Of a DNA stretch of 64,000 nucleotides, positions 27,924 through 38,363 are shown piece by piece. Location of the stretch: the NCBI GenBank assembly GCA_021806225.1, contig JAJZXW010000038.1, positions 1 through 64,000 of the forward strand, read 5' to 3'. Position 1 is the stretch's first letter. Each line of letters begins with the position of its first letter. The translations under genes and the position numbers were made by a program. The notes beneath the pieces are model-generated. The model was not told the origin of the DNA and made no database searches. It worked only from the letters and a program-made list of their open reading frames with translations. Origin of the DNA: Nitrospirota bacterium (GTDB lineage Bacteria; Nitrospirota; Leptospirillia; Leptospirillales; Leptospirillaceae).

Positions 27924-27953
27924 ACTCCTGGTGTGGTGAACAAACGGGTCCTC

Positions 27954-29666
27954 TCAGACCTTGAACCGGGAAAGGTAGTCGTTGAGCTCCTCCATCTGCT
28001 TCTGGAGTCCCTCCCCGGCAAGAACCGCCCCGGAAACATTTTCAACCGTTTCGCGCGCATCACGGGCCGTCTGGTCGACGACCTGTCCGACACGCCCGAT
28101 GGCCTGAGTCTGCTGTCCGGTCGTCTCTGCGATCTGGTTCACCCGGCCGGAGACGTCGGAAGAGGAGGCTACGATCCGGGAAAAGACCTCGGCAGTCTTC
28201 TTGGTCTCGCCGATCAGAAGCTTCATCTCCTTCGATCCCCGGTCCATGACCTTGACCGACTGCTCGGTCAGCCCCTGAAGCTGGGAGATCGTCTCGGAGA
28301 TTTCCCGGGTGGAGCGTGTCGTGCGTTCCGCCAGCTTGCGGACTTCATCGGCGACCACCGCAAACCCGCGACCCTGCTCCCCGGCCCTGGCCGCCTCGAT
28401 CGCGGCGTTGAGGGCCAGGAGATTCGTTTGCTCGGCGATCTCGTTGATGATGTTGACGATCTGGGAAATCTGGTCCGACCGTTTTCCCAGGTCGAGGATC
28501 TTTTCTCCGGCCTCGGAAATGACCTTTTCGATCCGGGAAAGTTCGCGGACCATCTCGGTCACTGTCTCGCCCCCGGCGTTGGCCTCCTGACTCGCCCTGG
28601 CCGATATGTCGGAGACGGCCCGGGTCACCCTGGCGATGTCGGCCAGGGATCGGCCCAGTTCGTCGACGGCCGCCTTAGCTGTTTCGATTTGTTGCATCTG
28701 TGCGGTGGATTTCCCCCGGATGGATTCGAGGGAGACGATCATGTTCCGGGACCCCTGGCCCACGATATCGGACTCGTTCGCCACTTTTTTCACCAGCTCG
28801 CGAAGGTTGTCGACCATCCGTCCGAAATGGTTGACCAGATCTCCCACCTCATCCCCCGCCGAACTCGCCATGTGCTGGGTCAGATCTCCGCCGGCGGTCT
28901 TGCCGATAACCGTGACGAGTTCGCCCAGCGGACGGACGGCGATCATCCGGATCAGGACGACAAGAAGAAGGAGAAGGATCACGACCGTTGCCAGAGCGTA
29001 GACGGCCGCCTGAATCTTGAGCCGGGACAGGTCTCCCTCGAAAGAGCTCCGCTCCATGCTGACCCGAAGGACCCCGAGTGCCGGCTCGTTGGAGGCGTAT
29101 CCATGGCAGAGGGCGCAGTTCTTTTCGTAGCGAATCGGAAAAAGTCTCGTCAGAACAGGTCTTCCATCGACGACCTGTTTGAATGTCTCCGACTTCGCGT
29201 ATTTGACGACGCTCGCGAATCGTGGATCCCCTGCAAGGTCGCTTTCGGGATGTTTCGGGTGGAGGAGGAAGGCGCGCGGAGAATAGGCCTTGTAATGGCG
29301 CCAGGAGTTGACCTTTTCGATGGCCGCATTGTCATAGAAGGCCTGGGAGCCATCGGGTCGGAGGACCTGGACTCTGACGATCCCGGGCAACGTCTTCTGG
29401 TCTGCCACAAGCTTCTGGGAAAGGGCCGGGGCGTTGATGGAGTACATGATGGTTCCCAAACCCCGGACGATCGAATGGCCCATCATCGTCATCTTCCCTG
29501 TCTCGATCCGGGCCAAGTCGGATTTGGCCGACCGGTAAAACAACGTATAGGTGGCTCCAAGCACCAGAACAAGAGCCACTGCCGTAAACAGGGCGATCTT
29601 CGCCGAGAGTCTCATCCGGACCGATTGTCGCCTTTCGGGACCGCTCACCGTTCCTCCTTGGGTCAA
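27954..29666 (-). CDS. methyl-accepting chemotaxis protein with periplasmic CXXCH (heme c-type) sensor domain
   Basis: Two TM segments, periplasmic domain with [18 protein letters not shown], and signalling hairpin [43 protein letters not shown]. Confidence 0.92.
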   Translation of the reverse strand: MTQGGTVSGPERRQSVRMRLSAKIALFTAVALVLVLGATYTLFYRSAKSDLARIETGKMTMMGHSIVRGLGTIMYSINAPALSQKLVADQKTLPGIVRVQVLRPDGSQAFYDNAAIEKVNSWRHYKAYSPRAFLLHPKHPESDLAGDPRFASVVKYAKSETFKQVVDGRPVLTRLFPIRYEKNCALCHGYASNEPALGVLRVSMERSSFEGDLSRLKIQAAVYALATVVILLLLLVVLIRMIAVRPLGELVTVIGKTAGGDLTQHMASSAGDEVGDLVNHFGRMVDNLRELVKKVANESDIVGQGSRNMIVSLESIRGKSTAQMQQIETAKAAVDELGRSLADIARVTRAVSDISARASQEANAGGETVTEMVRELSRIEKVISEAGEKILDLGKRSDQISQIVNIINEIAEQTNLLALNAAIEAARAGEQGRGFAVVADEVRKLAERTTRSTREISETISQLQGLTEQSVKVMDRGSKEMKLLIGETKKTAEVFSRIVASSSDVSGRVNQIAETTGQQTQAIGRVGQVVDQTARDARETVENVSGAVLAGEGLQKQMEELNDYLSRFKV

Positions 29667-29695
29667 GGGATCTTAAGACCTCTTTTCCTCCGACT

Positions 29696-31660
29696 CTAGA
29701 CCCCGGCTTCCAGACGCTCCGGAGAGACCGTGTCGATGGAGGGCGTTCTCTTTTTTGTCCGCAATGAAACATCCTGAAGAATTTCGCCGACATCAAGGAT
29801 GATGACAACCCGGCCGTCTCCCGTGATCGTCGCGCCGGCCAGCCCACGGATCCCCGACAGGATCTGGCCCATCGACTTGATGACAACCTCTTCCTGGTAA
29901 GGGAGACTGTCGACAACCAACCCCAGGTTTTTCGAACCAACCTGGACGACCACGACATATTGGCCTTCGGGAACGCCGGACCCGTCTCCCACGTGAGGAA
30001 CCTTGAACTCGTCCCGAAGCCGGATCAGGGGAAGAACTTGCTGTCGGAGGTTCAGAACCTCGCTTCCCGAAAGAGTCTTGATATCCTTTTCGGTTATTTT
30101 TACCGTTTCAACAACACTGGCGAGTGGGATCGCGTAAGTTTCGGCGCCGATGGACACCATGAGGGCCTGGATAATGGCGATCGTCAGGGGAAGCCGGATG
30201 ACGAAGGTCGATCCCGCTCCCTTCTGAGTCTGGATATCCACGGATCCGTTGATCTTGTTGATATTGGTCCGGACCACGTCCATCCCGACCCCCCGGCCGG
30301 AAACATCCGTAACCTTTTCCGCCGTGCTGAAGCCGGGCATGAAGATGATGTTGACAGCCTCGGAATCGGTCAGGCGCTGGGCGTCGGCCTCGGTGATGAC
30401 CCCCTTTTCGACGGCCTTTCTCCGGATCTTTTCCGGATCGATCCCGCGGCCATCGTCGGCGATCTCGATCACGATCGAATTACCTTCCTGGTATGCCGAA
30501 ATGCGTACGACCCCCTCCGAATCCTTCCCCTGGACCACCCGGTCTTCGGGCATCTCGATTCCGTGGTCGATGGAATTCCGGATGATATGGACAAGGGGAT
30601 CCCCGATCTCTTCGATGACCGACTTGTCGAGCTCCGTCTCTTCTCCGGCCAGTTCGAGGCGTATGCTCTTCCCCATCTTCCGGGAAAGATCCCGCACCAT
30701 GCGAGGGAACTTGCCGAGGACCTTCTTGATCGGTTGCATACGGGTCTTGATCACCGCGGTCTGGAGATCGGTCGTCACCCGGTTCAGCTGGGAGATCGCT
30801 TCGGCGACCTCCTTGATCCTCCGCTCGAAGTCGGTGATCCCGTCGATATCCCCCGAAAGCTTCACGAGGCGGTTCCGGCCAAGGACCAGCTCTCCCACGA
30901 GATTCATCACGCTATCGAGACGGCCAATTTCGACCCGGATCGTCTGATCGGACTCTCCCTGGCCCCCTTCCACCCCCTTCTGGGCTGCCGTCTCGGCATT
31001 TGCCGCCTCCTCCCGGGATGCGGCCGGACGAACGACCTGGGGAGTGGAGACCGCGGCAGGGGGAGGGGCGGACGGGGGAGGCGGTGTCAACGGGGGAGGG
31101 ACGGGAGCGGAAGGCGCCGTACCTGGGGGAGCTTCTGTTGGCGTTTCTCCTTGCGGAGCTTCCGGATGATCCAGCGCCTGCTCTTCCCGAACCGCGGCCG
31201 CCATGTCCCCGTCGGAAGCCCCTTCCTGTTCGGGGGAAATTTCCGTGTGGGTATCCTCCCCCCATTGCAGGAGGAGGTCGAGCTTCATGTTGATGCCTTC
31301 GATGTCGACATCGGCCTGTTCGCCCGTCCGGACCTCGTTGACAAGAACCTTGAGGGCGTCCATCGCTTCCAGAATGATGTCGATCACGGCGGGCTCGGCG
31401 CGCATGTTTCCCGTACGAAGCTGGTTCAGGACGTTCTCCGCGTGGTGGGCGACCTCGACAATTCTGTTCAGTCCGATGAAGCCAGCCGACCCCTTGATGC
31501 TGTGCGCCGTCCGGAATATCTCGTTCAGAAGGGTCCGGTCCTCGGGATTGTTCTCAAGCTGGACGAAGTAGTTGTCGAGCCCCTCGAGCATTTCCGAGGC
31601 CTCCTGCAAGAAATCCTGGACAATCTCCTTCATTTCATCGTTGTCGAAGCCTTCGCTCAT
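29696..31660 (-). CDS. cheA: chemotaxis histidine kinase CheA
   Basis: P1 domain FRTAHSIKGSAGFIGL; P4 HIIRNSIDHGIE, GRGIDPEKI, SGRGVGMDVV; C-terminal CheW-like domain. Confidence 0.97.
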   Translation of the reverse strand: MSEGFDNDEMKEIVQDFLQEASEMLEGLDNYFVQLENNPEDRTLLNEIFRTAHSIKGSAGFIGLNRIVEVAHHAENVLNQLRTGNMRAEPAVIDIILEAMDALKVLVNEVRTGEQADVDIEGINMKLDLLLQWGEDTHTEISPEQEGASDGDMAAAVREEQALDHPEAPQGETPTEAPPGTAPSAPVPPPLTPPPPSAPPPAAVSTPQVVRPAASREEAANAETAAQKGVEGGQGESDQTIRVEIGRLDSVMNLVGELVLGRNRLVKLSGDIDGITDFERRIKEVAEAISQLNRVTTDLQTAVIKTRMQPIKKVLGKFPRMVRDLSRKMGKSIRLELAGEETELDKSVIEEIGDPLVHIIRNSIDHGIEMPEDRVVQGKDSEGVVRISAYQEGNSIVIEIADDGRGIDPEKIRRKAVEKGVITEADAQRLTDSEAVNIIFMPGFSTAEKVTDVSGRGVGMDVVRTNINKINGSVDIQTQKGAGSTFVIRLPLTIAIIQALMVSIGAETYAIPLASVVETVKITEKDIKTLSGSEVLNLRQQVLPLIRLRDEFKVPHVGDGSGVPEGQYVVVVQVGSKNLGLVVDSLPYQEEVVIKSMGQILSGIRGLAGATITGDGRVVIILDVGEILQDVSLRTKKRTPSIDTVSPERLEAGV

Positions 31661-31698
31661 CGTCCAACCTCCGCCCGTCTCATTCCGGAATCGTGGAA

Positions 31699-32082
31699 CT
31701 ATTTCTCCTTGAAAATCTTCTTGACCTTCTCGTCGAGTGTCGCAACGGTAAACGGCTTGACGATGTAATTGGAGACGCCGGCCTTGATCGCCTCGACGAT
31801 GTTTTCCTGTTTGGCCTCCGCCGTCACCATCAGGAAGGGAATGTCCTTGATCTGGGGGGTCGCGCGGACCTTACGGAGAAGGTCGATCCCCGTCATGTTC
31901 GGCATGTTCCAGTCGCTGACGACGAAATCAAATTTCTCGACGATCAGCCGGTCATAGGCCTTCTGGCCGTCCTCCGCCTCCTCGATGTTCGTGAAGCCGA
32001 TCTGGCGAAGGGTGTTCTTGACAATCCGGCGCATCGTGGAAAAATCATCCACAACCAGAACCTTCATTCCAAAGTCGATCAT
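31699..32082 (-). CDS. cheY: chemotaxis response regulator CheY
   Basis: MKVLVVDDFSTMRRIVKNTLRQIGFTNIEEAEDG...FDFVVSDWNMPNMTGIDLL...YIVKPFTVATLDEKVKKIF; start ATG 32082 with GGAAGGAG upstream. Confidence 0.96.
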   Translation of the reverse strand: MIDFGMKVLVVDDFSTMRRIVKNTLRQIGFTNIEEAEDGQKAYDRLIVEKFDFVVSDWNMPNMTGIDLLRKVRATPQIKDIPFLMVTAEAKQENIVEAIKAGVSNYIVKPFTVATLDEKVKKIFKEK

Positions 32083-32186
32083 AGAAACTCCTTCCTGCAG
32101 CGAATGGCACGGTAAAGCCGGATCTTTCGGCCCGGACGCGGATTCGCATCCGGGAACGCCAGAATCCGGACCTTCCCGACAATCTC

Positions 32187-32214
32187 TTATCGGACACAAT
32201 ACGACAGTACTCAA
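32187..32214 (-). promoter_or_regulatory. candidate sigma-28 promoter upstream of cheY
   Basis: -10 TCCGATAA (7/8 to GCCGATAA) with a weak -35 TTGAGTAC at N12. Confidence 0.45.
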
Positions 32215-32270
32215 CCCCTCGTTCCGGAGCATGATCGTAAGCCATCCGGACCCGGCCGGACGTCCCCGGT

Positions 32271-33002
32271 TCAAGCCCCCCTGGAGCCGGAACCTTCCCC
32301 CATCGTCTTCCTCAGAATTGACTTGACAGCCCGCAGAGCCTGGGCATGAATCTGGGAGACTCGCGATTCGCTGACCTCAAGTACCTGGGCGACCTCCTTC
32401 ATCGTCAGTTCTTCGTAGTAATAGAGGGTCAGGACAAGGCGCTGCTTTTCCGGAATGGCGTCGAGCGCCCCCGTCAAGCGCTCCACGGCATCGACCCGGA
32501 TCAGATGGGTCAGGGGATCTTCCTCACGGGTTTCCGGAAGCCGGTCTCCAAGGGAATCCCCTTCGGTTTCTTCCGGCGACAGGAAATCATCCAGGGAAAG
32601 GGTCGGATGGGTGTCGACCTCCCAGAGAAGCTGGGCCATCGCATCGTCGGAAAGACCCATCCTGCGAGCAATCTCATCCTCTCGAGGCTCCCGGCCGAGC
32701 TCCTTTTCCAGAGCATTGCGAACAGTCTGGAGCCCCGACTGTTTTTCCCGCACCGATCGCGGAACCCAATCCATGGAACGGATTTCATCGAGCATGGCGC
32801 CGCGGATACGGTGCTCGGCCATGGTCTTGAATTTGAGACCCCGGGAGGGATCGAAGCGCCGGGCGCTTTCGACAAGACTTTGAAGTCCGACGCTGATCAG
32901 ATCCTCCACTCCTATTTCCGGAGGGAGACGATGGGCGTATCTCATGGCGTGATACTTGATCGTCCCCGCGAATTCCTTGATCATCGCCTCATCGAGTTCC
33001 AC
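32271..33002 (-). CDS. fliA: flagellar sigma factor FliA (sigma-28)
   Basis: LPPEIGVEDLISVGLQSLVESARRFDPSRGLKFKTMAEHRIRGAMLDEIRSMDWVPRSVR; region 4 LTMKEVAQVLEVSESRVSQIHAQALRAVK. Confidence 0.96.
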   Translation of the reverse strand: MELDEAMIKEFAGTIKYHAMRYAHRLPPEIGVEDLISVGLQSLVESARRFDPSRGLKFKTMAEHRIRGAMLDEIRSMDWVPRSVREKQSGLQTVRNALEKELGREPREDEIARRMGLSDDAMAQLLWEVDTHPTLSLDDFLSPEETEGDSLGDRLPETREEDPLTHLIRVDAVERLTGALDAIPEKQRLVLTLYYYEELTMKEVAQVLEVSESRVSQIHAQALRAVKSILRKTMGEGSGSRGA

Positions 33003-33096
33003 GGCGTTCCCCCAGACCTGATTTCAGAAAGAGTCCCCGGGAAAGGGTTTTCATTCTCCCCCAAATTTCCATCAACACTAATTTGACAATTTGTAC

Positions 33097-33125
33097 ATTC
33101 TACCTATTTCACAATTAGTTCACAA
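33097..33125 (-). promoter_or_regulatory. candidate sigma-70 promoter upstream of fliA
   Basis: TTGTGA (33125-33120) - N17 - TAGAAT (33102-33097). Confidence 0.55.
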
Positions 33126-33130
33126 CAACA

Positions 33131-34018
33131 TCATTTCACGCCGCCGGTCCCGGAAGCGGTCAGACGCTTCATCCACAGACCGATGCCTCCGTCCCCCCCG
33201 CTTCGGGGAGGACGCGAGAGGAGGGTGCGGACAACCAGCTCCATTCCCTTTGAAAATGGCGCCCCGGGAAGAATCTCGGCGATGGCCTTCTGGGAACGGA
33301 CCGCCTGGGTCAGGGAGGGATCGGAGGGAAGGTAGCCCGCAAAGGAGAGGGATAGACCGGGAAGATAGGAGTCGGCCACCCGCGATACCAGATCGAAAAG
33401 GCCGACCCCTTCTTGCCTGTCCCGGACCATGTTGGCCAAAAAAAGAAAGGGCTTGTCGGGCTGGCGCCGGAAGAGCACCTTCATGAGTGCGAAGGCATCG
33501 GTCCGGCTTGTCGGTTCGGGGGTGACGACCACGATCGTTTCCCGGCTGGCGAGATTGAAGGTCAGGACGTTTTCGGAAATTCCGGCTCCCGTGTCGATGA
33601 GAAGGACATCGAGATCGGAGGACATGTTTTCGAATTCCTCGAGGAGGTGAAGGTTCTGCTCGGGGGTCAGGCTGGTCATCTCCTCGACTCCGGAGGCGGC
33701 CGGAAGGATCTGGATTCCGCCGGGTCCGCGGACGAGGATTTCGGCGAGGGAACGATTTCCCATGAGAACGTCCTGAAGGGTGTGGGTTGGCCTGATATTG
33801 AAAAGAACGTCCATGTTTCCCAAGCCGAGATCCGCATCGAGGACAAGCACGCGCAACCCGAAGCGCGTGGCCATGACATAGGCCATGTTCGCCGATACGT
33901 TGGTCTTGCCGACACCTCCCTTGCCGCTGGTGATCGAAATGACCCGGGGAAGATGCGCTCTCGGGTTTTCATCGGGAGACAGCCCTCCCTTGCTCCTAAG
34001 TCCGGATGCCTGATCCAT
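33131..34018 (-). CDS. flhG: MinD-like ATPase FlhG (FleN)
   Basis: ISITSGKGGVGKTNVSANMAYVMATRFGLRVLVLDADLGLGNMDVLF; adjacent to flhF. Confidence 0.93.
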   Translation of the reverse strand: MDQASGLRSKGGLSPDENPRAHLPRVISITSGKGGVGKTNVSANMAYVMATRFGLRVLVLDADLGLGNMDVLFNIRPTHTLQDVLMGNRSLAEILVRGPGGIQILPAASGVEEMTSLTPEQNLHLLEEFENMSSDLDVLLIDTGAGISENVLTFNLASRETIVVVTPEPTSRTDAFALMKVLFRRQPDKPFLFLANMVRDRQEGVGLFDLVSRVADSYLPGLSLSFAGYLPSDPSLTQAVRSQKAIAEILPGAPFSKGMELVVRTLLSRPPRSGGDGGIGLWMKRLTASGTGGVK

Positions 34019-35186
34019 CGCGACTCCATCCTTCAATCATCCATTGTGCAAGACGGCCCCCATGGGCCAGCTCGATGTCTTCGGGGACTTTTTGTCCGGT
34101 CCCGACATAGGCTGTCGGGATCCGGCTGTGGGCCAGCAACGGGTAGAGGGAGCCAAGAGTTCCGGTCTCGTCGACCTTGGTCACCACGAGGGCTTCAGGA
34201 CGAACCTTTGAAAAACGCTGGAGCGTCCGGCTCAGGTCATCCGACTTTTGCGTCGCGGAGACGACGAGAACCGTCCTGAAGTCCCAGGAAGACCCCGACC
34301 TCAGGACCGACAGGAAGGGGTCCATTTCATCCGCGCCTCCCTCCGAGCGGCCGGCCGAATCCACCAGGACGACCTCGCTCCCCCGAAGGTGGTCGATCGC
34401 TCCCGAAAGACGGGAGGGACTGCTCACAACCTCGACCGGAACACCCATCAGGTCCCCGTAGATCCGCAGCTGCTCGACGGCTCCGATGCGGTAGGTATCG
34501 AGATTGACGAGTCCCACGGGCCGCCGTTGGCGGGCGACGAGCATGGCGGCGATCTTGGCGATCGTCGTCGTCTTTCCGACACCGGTGGGGCCGGCGAAAA
34601 GGACGACCAGGGGCCGGCCCGCGGGCCGATCTCCCGAAAAGAGGGATCCGGCGACATCCAGCTTCTGGGAGACAAGAAACTGGAGGAGCGATTGGACCTG
34701 GGAGGAACTCCAGTCCACCGGCTGAAAGGAAAGGAGGCGAAATGCCTCCATCAGGTCTTGCCTGTCTTCCTCTGGAAAACCGGACGAGGCGAGGACCTTT
34801 CCGGCCTCCTCCACGGGATCGAAGGGAGGCTGGGCTGGCGAAAGGAGCCCTCCCGACAGGGACCCGATCCTGGAGAGAACGCCCTGGATCTCGCGTGAAG
34901 AGCCCGGCCCCCATTCCCGCTCCATCCTGGCGATGACTTCGCGGAGAGCGTCCATCTCGGAAAGGCGAACCCCTTCGGGGTTTTCCTCCGGAGGACCGGG
35001 AAGATCCCGGGCCCAGGGAGGATCGAGCTGGGGAAGGCCGGCCGTGACGACGACGCCCGGAGCGCCGGGGGTGCCGGACCGCTCGGACTTCCGGGAAGAA
35101 AGGATGACCGCGTCCGATCCCAGTTCTTTCTTGACCTTCCTGAGGGCGTCGTTCATGTCGACCCCCTCGTACGATTTGATCATCAT
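33996..35186 (-). CDS. flhF: flagellar SRP-like GTPase FlhF
   Basis: MMIKSYEGVDMNDALRKVKKELGSDAVILSSRK; LVVLFAGPTGVGKTTTIAKIAAMLV...GLVNLDTYRIGAVEQLRIYGDLMGVPVEVV. Confidence 0.96.
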   Translation of the reverse strand: MMIKSYEGVDMNDALRKVKKELGSDAVILSSRKSERSGTPGAPGVVVTAGLPQLDPPWARDLPGPPEENPEGVRLSEMDALREVIARMEREWGPGSSREIQGVLSRIGSLSGGLLSPAQPPFDPVEEAGKVLASSGFPEEDRQDLMEAFRLLSFQPVDWSSSQVQSLLQFLVSQKLDVAGSLFSGDRPAGRPLVVLFAGPTGVGKTTTIAKIAAMLVARQRRPVGLVNLDTYRIGAVEQLRIYGDLMGVPVEVVSSPSRLSGAIDHLRGSEVVLVDSAGRSEGGADEMDPFLSVLRSGSSWDFRTVLVVSATQKSDDLSRTLQRFSKVRPEALVVTKVDETGTLGSLYPLLAHSRIPTAYVGTGQKVPEDIELAHGGRLAQWMIEGWSRDGSGIRT

Positions 35187-35189
35187 TCC

Positions 35190-37271
35190 TCACGCCTCCT
35201 GATATCGTACGACATCCGACGACTGGATCGGAATATCCGGCGGAATCTCCTGGGGAGACAAAACGGGAAGAGAGGGAAAATAACGCTCGATGAGCCGCCT
35301 GATCCCGAAGCGCGCCTGGGGCGCGACGAGCAGGACCCCCTGTATCCCTTTTTTCCCCTGAGACTCAAGAACCCTTCCCAGAGTTGAAAGCAATTTCTGG
35401 ACCAGCCCCGGATCGAGCGCCAGGGGACGGCCGGTTCCCCCTCCCCCCCCCGAAAGAGCCTTCTGGAGCTGTTCCTCCCACCGGGTGTCGAGGCTGATGA
35501 CGGACAGCTGTCTGGCCCGTCCGGAAAGGTATGGATTGACGATCGTCCGTCCCAGCGCTTGCCGGACCCCTTCGGCCAGGAGTGTCACATCCTTGGCATC
35601 CCGTCCGGAAGCGATCTGGTCCGAAAGAGATTCGAGGATGGTCCTGAGATCCCGGATCGAGACGCGTTCCGACAGCAGGGTGTGCAGGACCGACACGAGG
35701 GTCCCGAGAGCGATCTGTCCCGGAACGAGGTCTTCGACAAGCTTCGGATAGTCGCGGGCCAGGGCGTCGAGCAGCCGCTGGGTCTCCTGTCGTCCCACAA
35801 GCTCGTCTGCGTGGGCCCGAAGAATTTCCGTCAGGTGGGTGGCAAGGACCGTCACGGGATCGACGACGGTCAGCCCCGCCGCCTCCGCCGTTTCCTGCTG
35901 TTCTGAGGAAATCCAGAGGGCCGGGAGTCCGAATGTCGGCTCCTTGACAGGTGTTCCGGAAATCCCGTCAAGAGTTCCGGCCGCATTCATCGCCAGAAGG
36001 GAGCCGGGCTTGAGTTCCCAGCGTCCGACCGGATTCCCCTTGAGAAGGATCATATACTCCTCGGGCTTCAGCTGGAGATTGTCCCGGATATGGATCGGCG
36101 GGACGATGATTCCGAGCTCCCCCGCCAGCTGGCGACGGATCCCCTTGATCCTCTCCGTCAGGTCGCCCCCCGCCCCTCCTTCCACAAGGGTCACGAGGCC
36201 GTACCCCACATTGATCTCGAGAAGGTCGAGCGAGAGAAACTGTTCGATATTTTCTGCGGAGGGTGGCGCCTTCGCCTCTTCCTCCTTCCGGGCGCTCTCC
36301 GTCCGGAGGCGGGCCTTCCTGACCGACCAGGCGACTCCTCCGATAAGGCCCCCCATCATGAGAAAGGCCAGGTGGGGAAGGCCGGGAACGGCCGACAGGA
36401 ACAAAAGGATCGCAGAGGCTCCTCCCATGGCCCGGCTCCGGGAGAAGAGCTGCTCCCTCATGTCCATCCCCAGTTCGTTGGTCGAAGAGGAGCGCGTCAC
36501 CACGATCCCGGCCGCCACGCTTACGATCAGCGCCGGGATCTGGGCGACCAGCCCTTCACCGATGGTCAGGAGCGTGTAGACCTGGAGTGCGTCTCCCACC
36601 GGCATCCCCATGAGGAGCGTCCCGATGACCAGCCCCCCCACGATGTTGATGAACAGAATCAGAACTGCCGCGATGGCGTCTCCCCGGACGAACTTGGAGG
36701 CGCCGTCCATCGCTCCGTAGAACTCCGATTCACGGGTCAGATCCTTTCTCCGTTTCCGGGCCTCCTCCTCCTTGATCGCCCCCGAATTCAGGTCCGCATC
36801 GATGGCCATCTGCTTTCCCGGCAGCGCGTCAAGGGTGAAGCGGGCCGCAACCTCGGCGATGCGCCCTGCCCCCCTCGTCACCACGACAAAGTTGATGACG
36901 ACGAAAATCAGGAAGATGACCAGGCCGACGGCGTAGGAGCCTCCGATGACAAAGCGGCCGAAGGATTCGATGACATGGCCTGCCGCTACCGTTCCGTTCT
37001 GCCCGTGAAGAAGGATGAGGCGTGTGCTGGCGACATTCAGTGAGAGCCGGAAGAGCGTGGACAGAAGAAGAATCGTCGGAAAGAGGTTGAACTCGAGGAT
37101 CGACCGCGTGGTGAGGGCGACCAGGAGGATGATCAGGGAAAAGGCGATATTGGTAGACAGCAGCAGGTCCAGCATCAGGGGCGGGAGGGGAACGATCATG
37201 ATGGACAAAAGACCCACCACCCCCACGAAAACGAAGAGATCGGCAGAGCGGCCCTGGAAAAGTCCCTTCAT
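35190..37271 (-). CDS. flhA: flagellar export protein FlhA
   Basis: GVVGLLSIMIVPLPPLMLDLLLSTNIAFSLIILLVAL; RFTLDALPGKQMAIDADLNSGAIKEEEARKRR. Confidence 0.97.
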   Translation of the reverse strand: MKGLFQGRSADLFVFVGVVGLLSIMIVPLPPLMLDLLLSTNIAFSLIILLVALTTRSILEFNLFPTILLLSTLFRLSLNVASTRLILLHGQNGTVAAGHVIESFGRFVIGGSYAVGLVIFLIFVVINFVVVTRGAGRIAEVAARFTLDALPGKQMAIDADLNSGAIKEEEARKRRKDLTRESEFYGAMDGASKFVRGDAIAAVLILFINIVGGLVIGTLLMGMPVGDALQVYTLLTIGEGLVAQIPALIVSVAAGIVVTRSSSTNELGMDMREQLFSRSRAMGGASAILLFLSAVPGLPHLAFLMMGGLIGGVAWSVRKARLRTESARKEEEAKAPPSAENIEQFLSLDLLEINVGYGLVTLVEGGAGGDLTERIKGIRRQLAGELGIIVPPIHIRDNLQLKPEEYMILLKGNPVGRWELKPGSLLAMNAAGTLDGISGTPVKEPTFGLPALWISSEQQETAEAAGLTVVDPVTVLATHLTEILRAHADELVGRQETQRLLDALARDYPKLVEDLVPGQIALGTLVSVLHTLLSERVSIRDLRTILESLSDQIASGRDAKDVTLLAEGVRQALGRTIVNPYLSGRARQLSVISLDTRWEEQLQKALSGGGGGTGRPLALDPGLVQKLLSTLGRVLESQGKKGIQGVLLVAPQARFGIRRLIERYFPSLPVLSPQEIPPDIPIQSSDVVRYQEA

Positions 37272-37274
37272 GGT

Positions 37275-38363
37275 CTACCCCTCCCGGACGGGAGCCGGAC
37301 CACCGGCTCTCTGGTATAGGATGGAGAGGATTCGCGCCACCGCAGCATAGAAAGAGACGGGAATCTCCCGATCGAGAGGGCAGTCCCGGTAGAGTCCGCG
37401 GGCAAGGGGCGGATCCTCGACAACCGGAACGCCCACCTCCCGGGCCGCCTCCCTGATCCGGAAGGCCACCTCGTCCGCTCCCTTGGCAACGACCACAGGA
37501 GCCGCCATTGCCTCCGGAAGGTATTTCAGGACAACGGCGAAATGGGTCGGATTGGTGATGACCACCGTGGCTCCCTTGATTTTTGACATCATCCGGCGCC
37601 TGGCCATCGCCCTCTGGATCGACCTGATCCGGGCCCGGACCTGCGGATCTCCTTCGGTCTCCTTGGTCTCCTCCTTCACCTCGGTCCGCGTCATGCGAAG
37701 TCCCCGCATCAGGACGAAGCGCTGAAAGAGATAATCTCCGAGGGCCAGCGCCATGTAGAGGGGCAGAAAGGCCACGAGGACGAGAAAGGACATCCGGTAG
37801 AGCGCCCCGATCATCCGGTGTGGACCGGTCTCGACCAGGGCCGGAAGGGACAGCCAGTTGTTCCTGAGCACGACGAACAGGATGACAAGGGAGAGGACCA
37901 CCTTGACGAGGTATCGCCCCAGCTCTTCGAGGGATCGAACCGAAAAAAGCCGCTTCACCCCCTGGGAAGGGGAGATGCGATTCCAGCGAAGGGCGGCGGC
38001 CTTGGGACTCCAGACGAAACCGCCCTGGACCAGGAAAGCCGCCACCCCGAAAAGCAGAAATCCCAGAAGGATGGGGAGGGTTGCCCCCATTTCATGAAGC
38101 GCCAGTTTCGTCACGAAGGGAGAGACCGAATCCGGAGACACCCGGAGAGTTCCGGCGTGGCTGAAATAGAAGGCCATGTCCGTCTTGAGACGGGTGACCA
38201 GATCGGCCCCGTCGGCGACCATGAGGATCAGGGACGCCATCAGGAAGAAAAAGTATCCAACCTCCCGGCTCCGGGCGACCTGTCCTTCCTCGCGCGCCTT
38301 TTCAAGGCGCCGGGGGGTCGGCTCTTCCTGTCTCAGCTGGCCGGAGCTGTCGTTATCCGCCAT
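37275..38363 (-). CDS. flhB: flagellar export switch protein FlhB
   Basis: EEPTPRRLEKAREEGQVARSREV; autocleavage motif NPTH in VVITNPTHFAVVLKYLP. Confidence 0.97.
   Translation of the reverse strand: MADNDSSGQLRQEEPTPRRLEKAREEGQVARSREVGYFFFLMASLILMVADGADLVTRLKTDMAFYFSHAGTLRVSPDSVSPFVTKLALHEMGATLPILLGFLLFGVAAFLVQGGFVWSPKAAALRWNRISPSQGVKRLFSVRSLEELGRYLVKVVLSLVILFVVLRNNWLSLPALVETGPHRMIGALYRMSFLVLVAFLPLYMALALGDYLFQRFVLMRGLRMTRTEVKEETKETEGDPQVRARIRSIQRAMARRRMMSKIKGATVVITNPTHFAVVLKYLPEAMAAPVVVAKGADEVAFRIREAAREVGVPVVEDPPLARGLYRDCPLDREIPVSFYAAVARILSILYQRAGGPAPVREG

Noticed and set aside
27933-29699. 588-aa plus-strand ORF opposite the MCP
   Set aside because: Exactly mirrors the MCP coding region with no recognisable domain; an artefact of codon bias.
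29960-31768. 602-aa plus-strand ORF opposite cheA
   Set aside because: Antisense to a strongly supported cheA; no domain signature.
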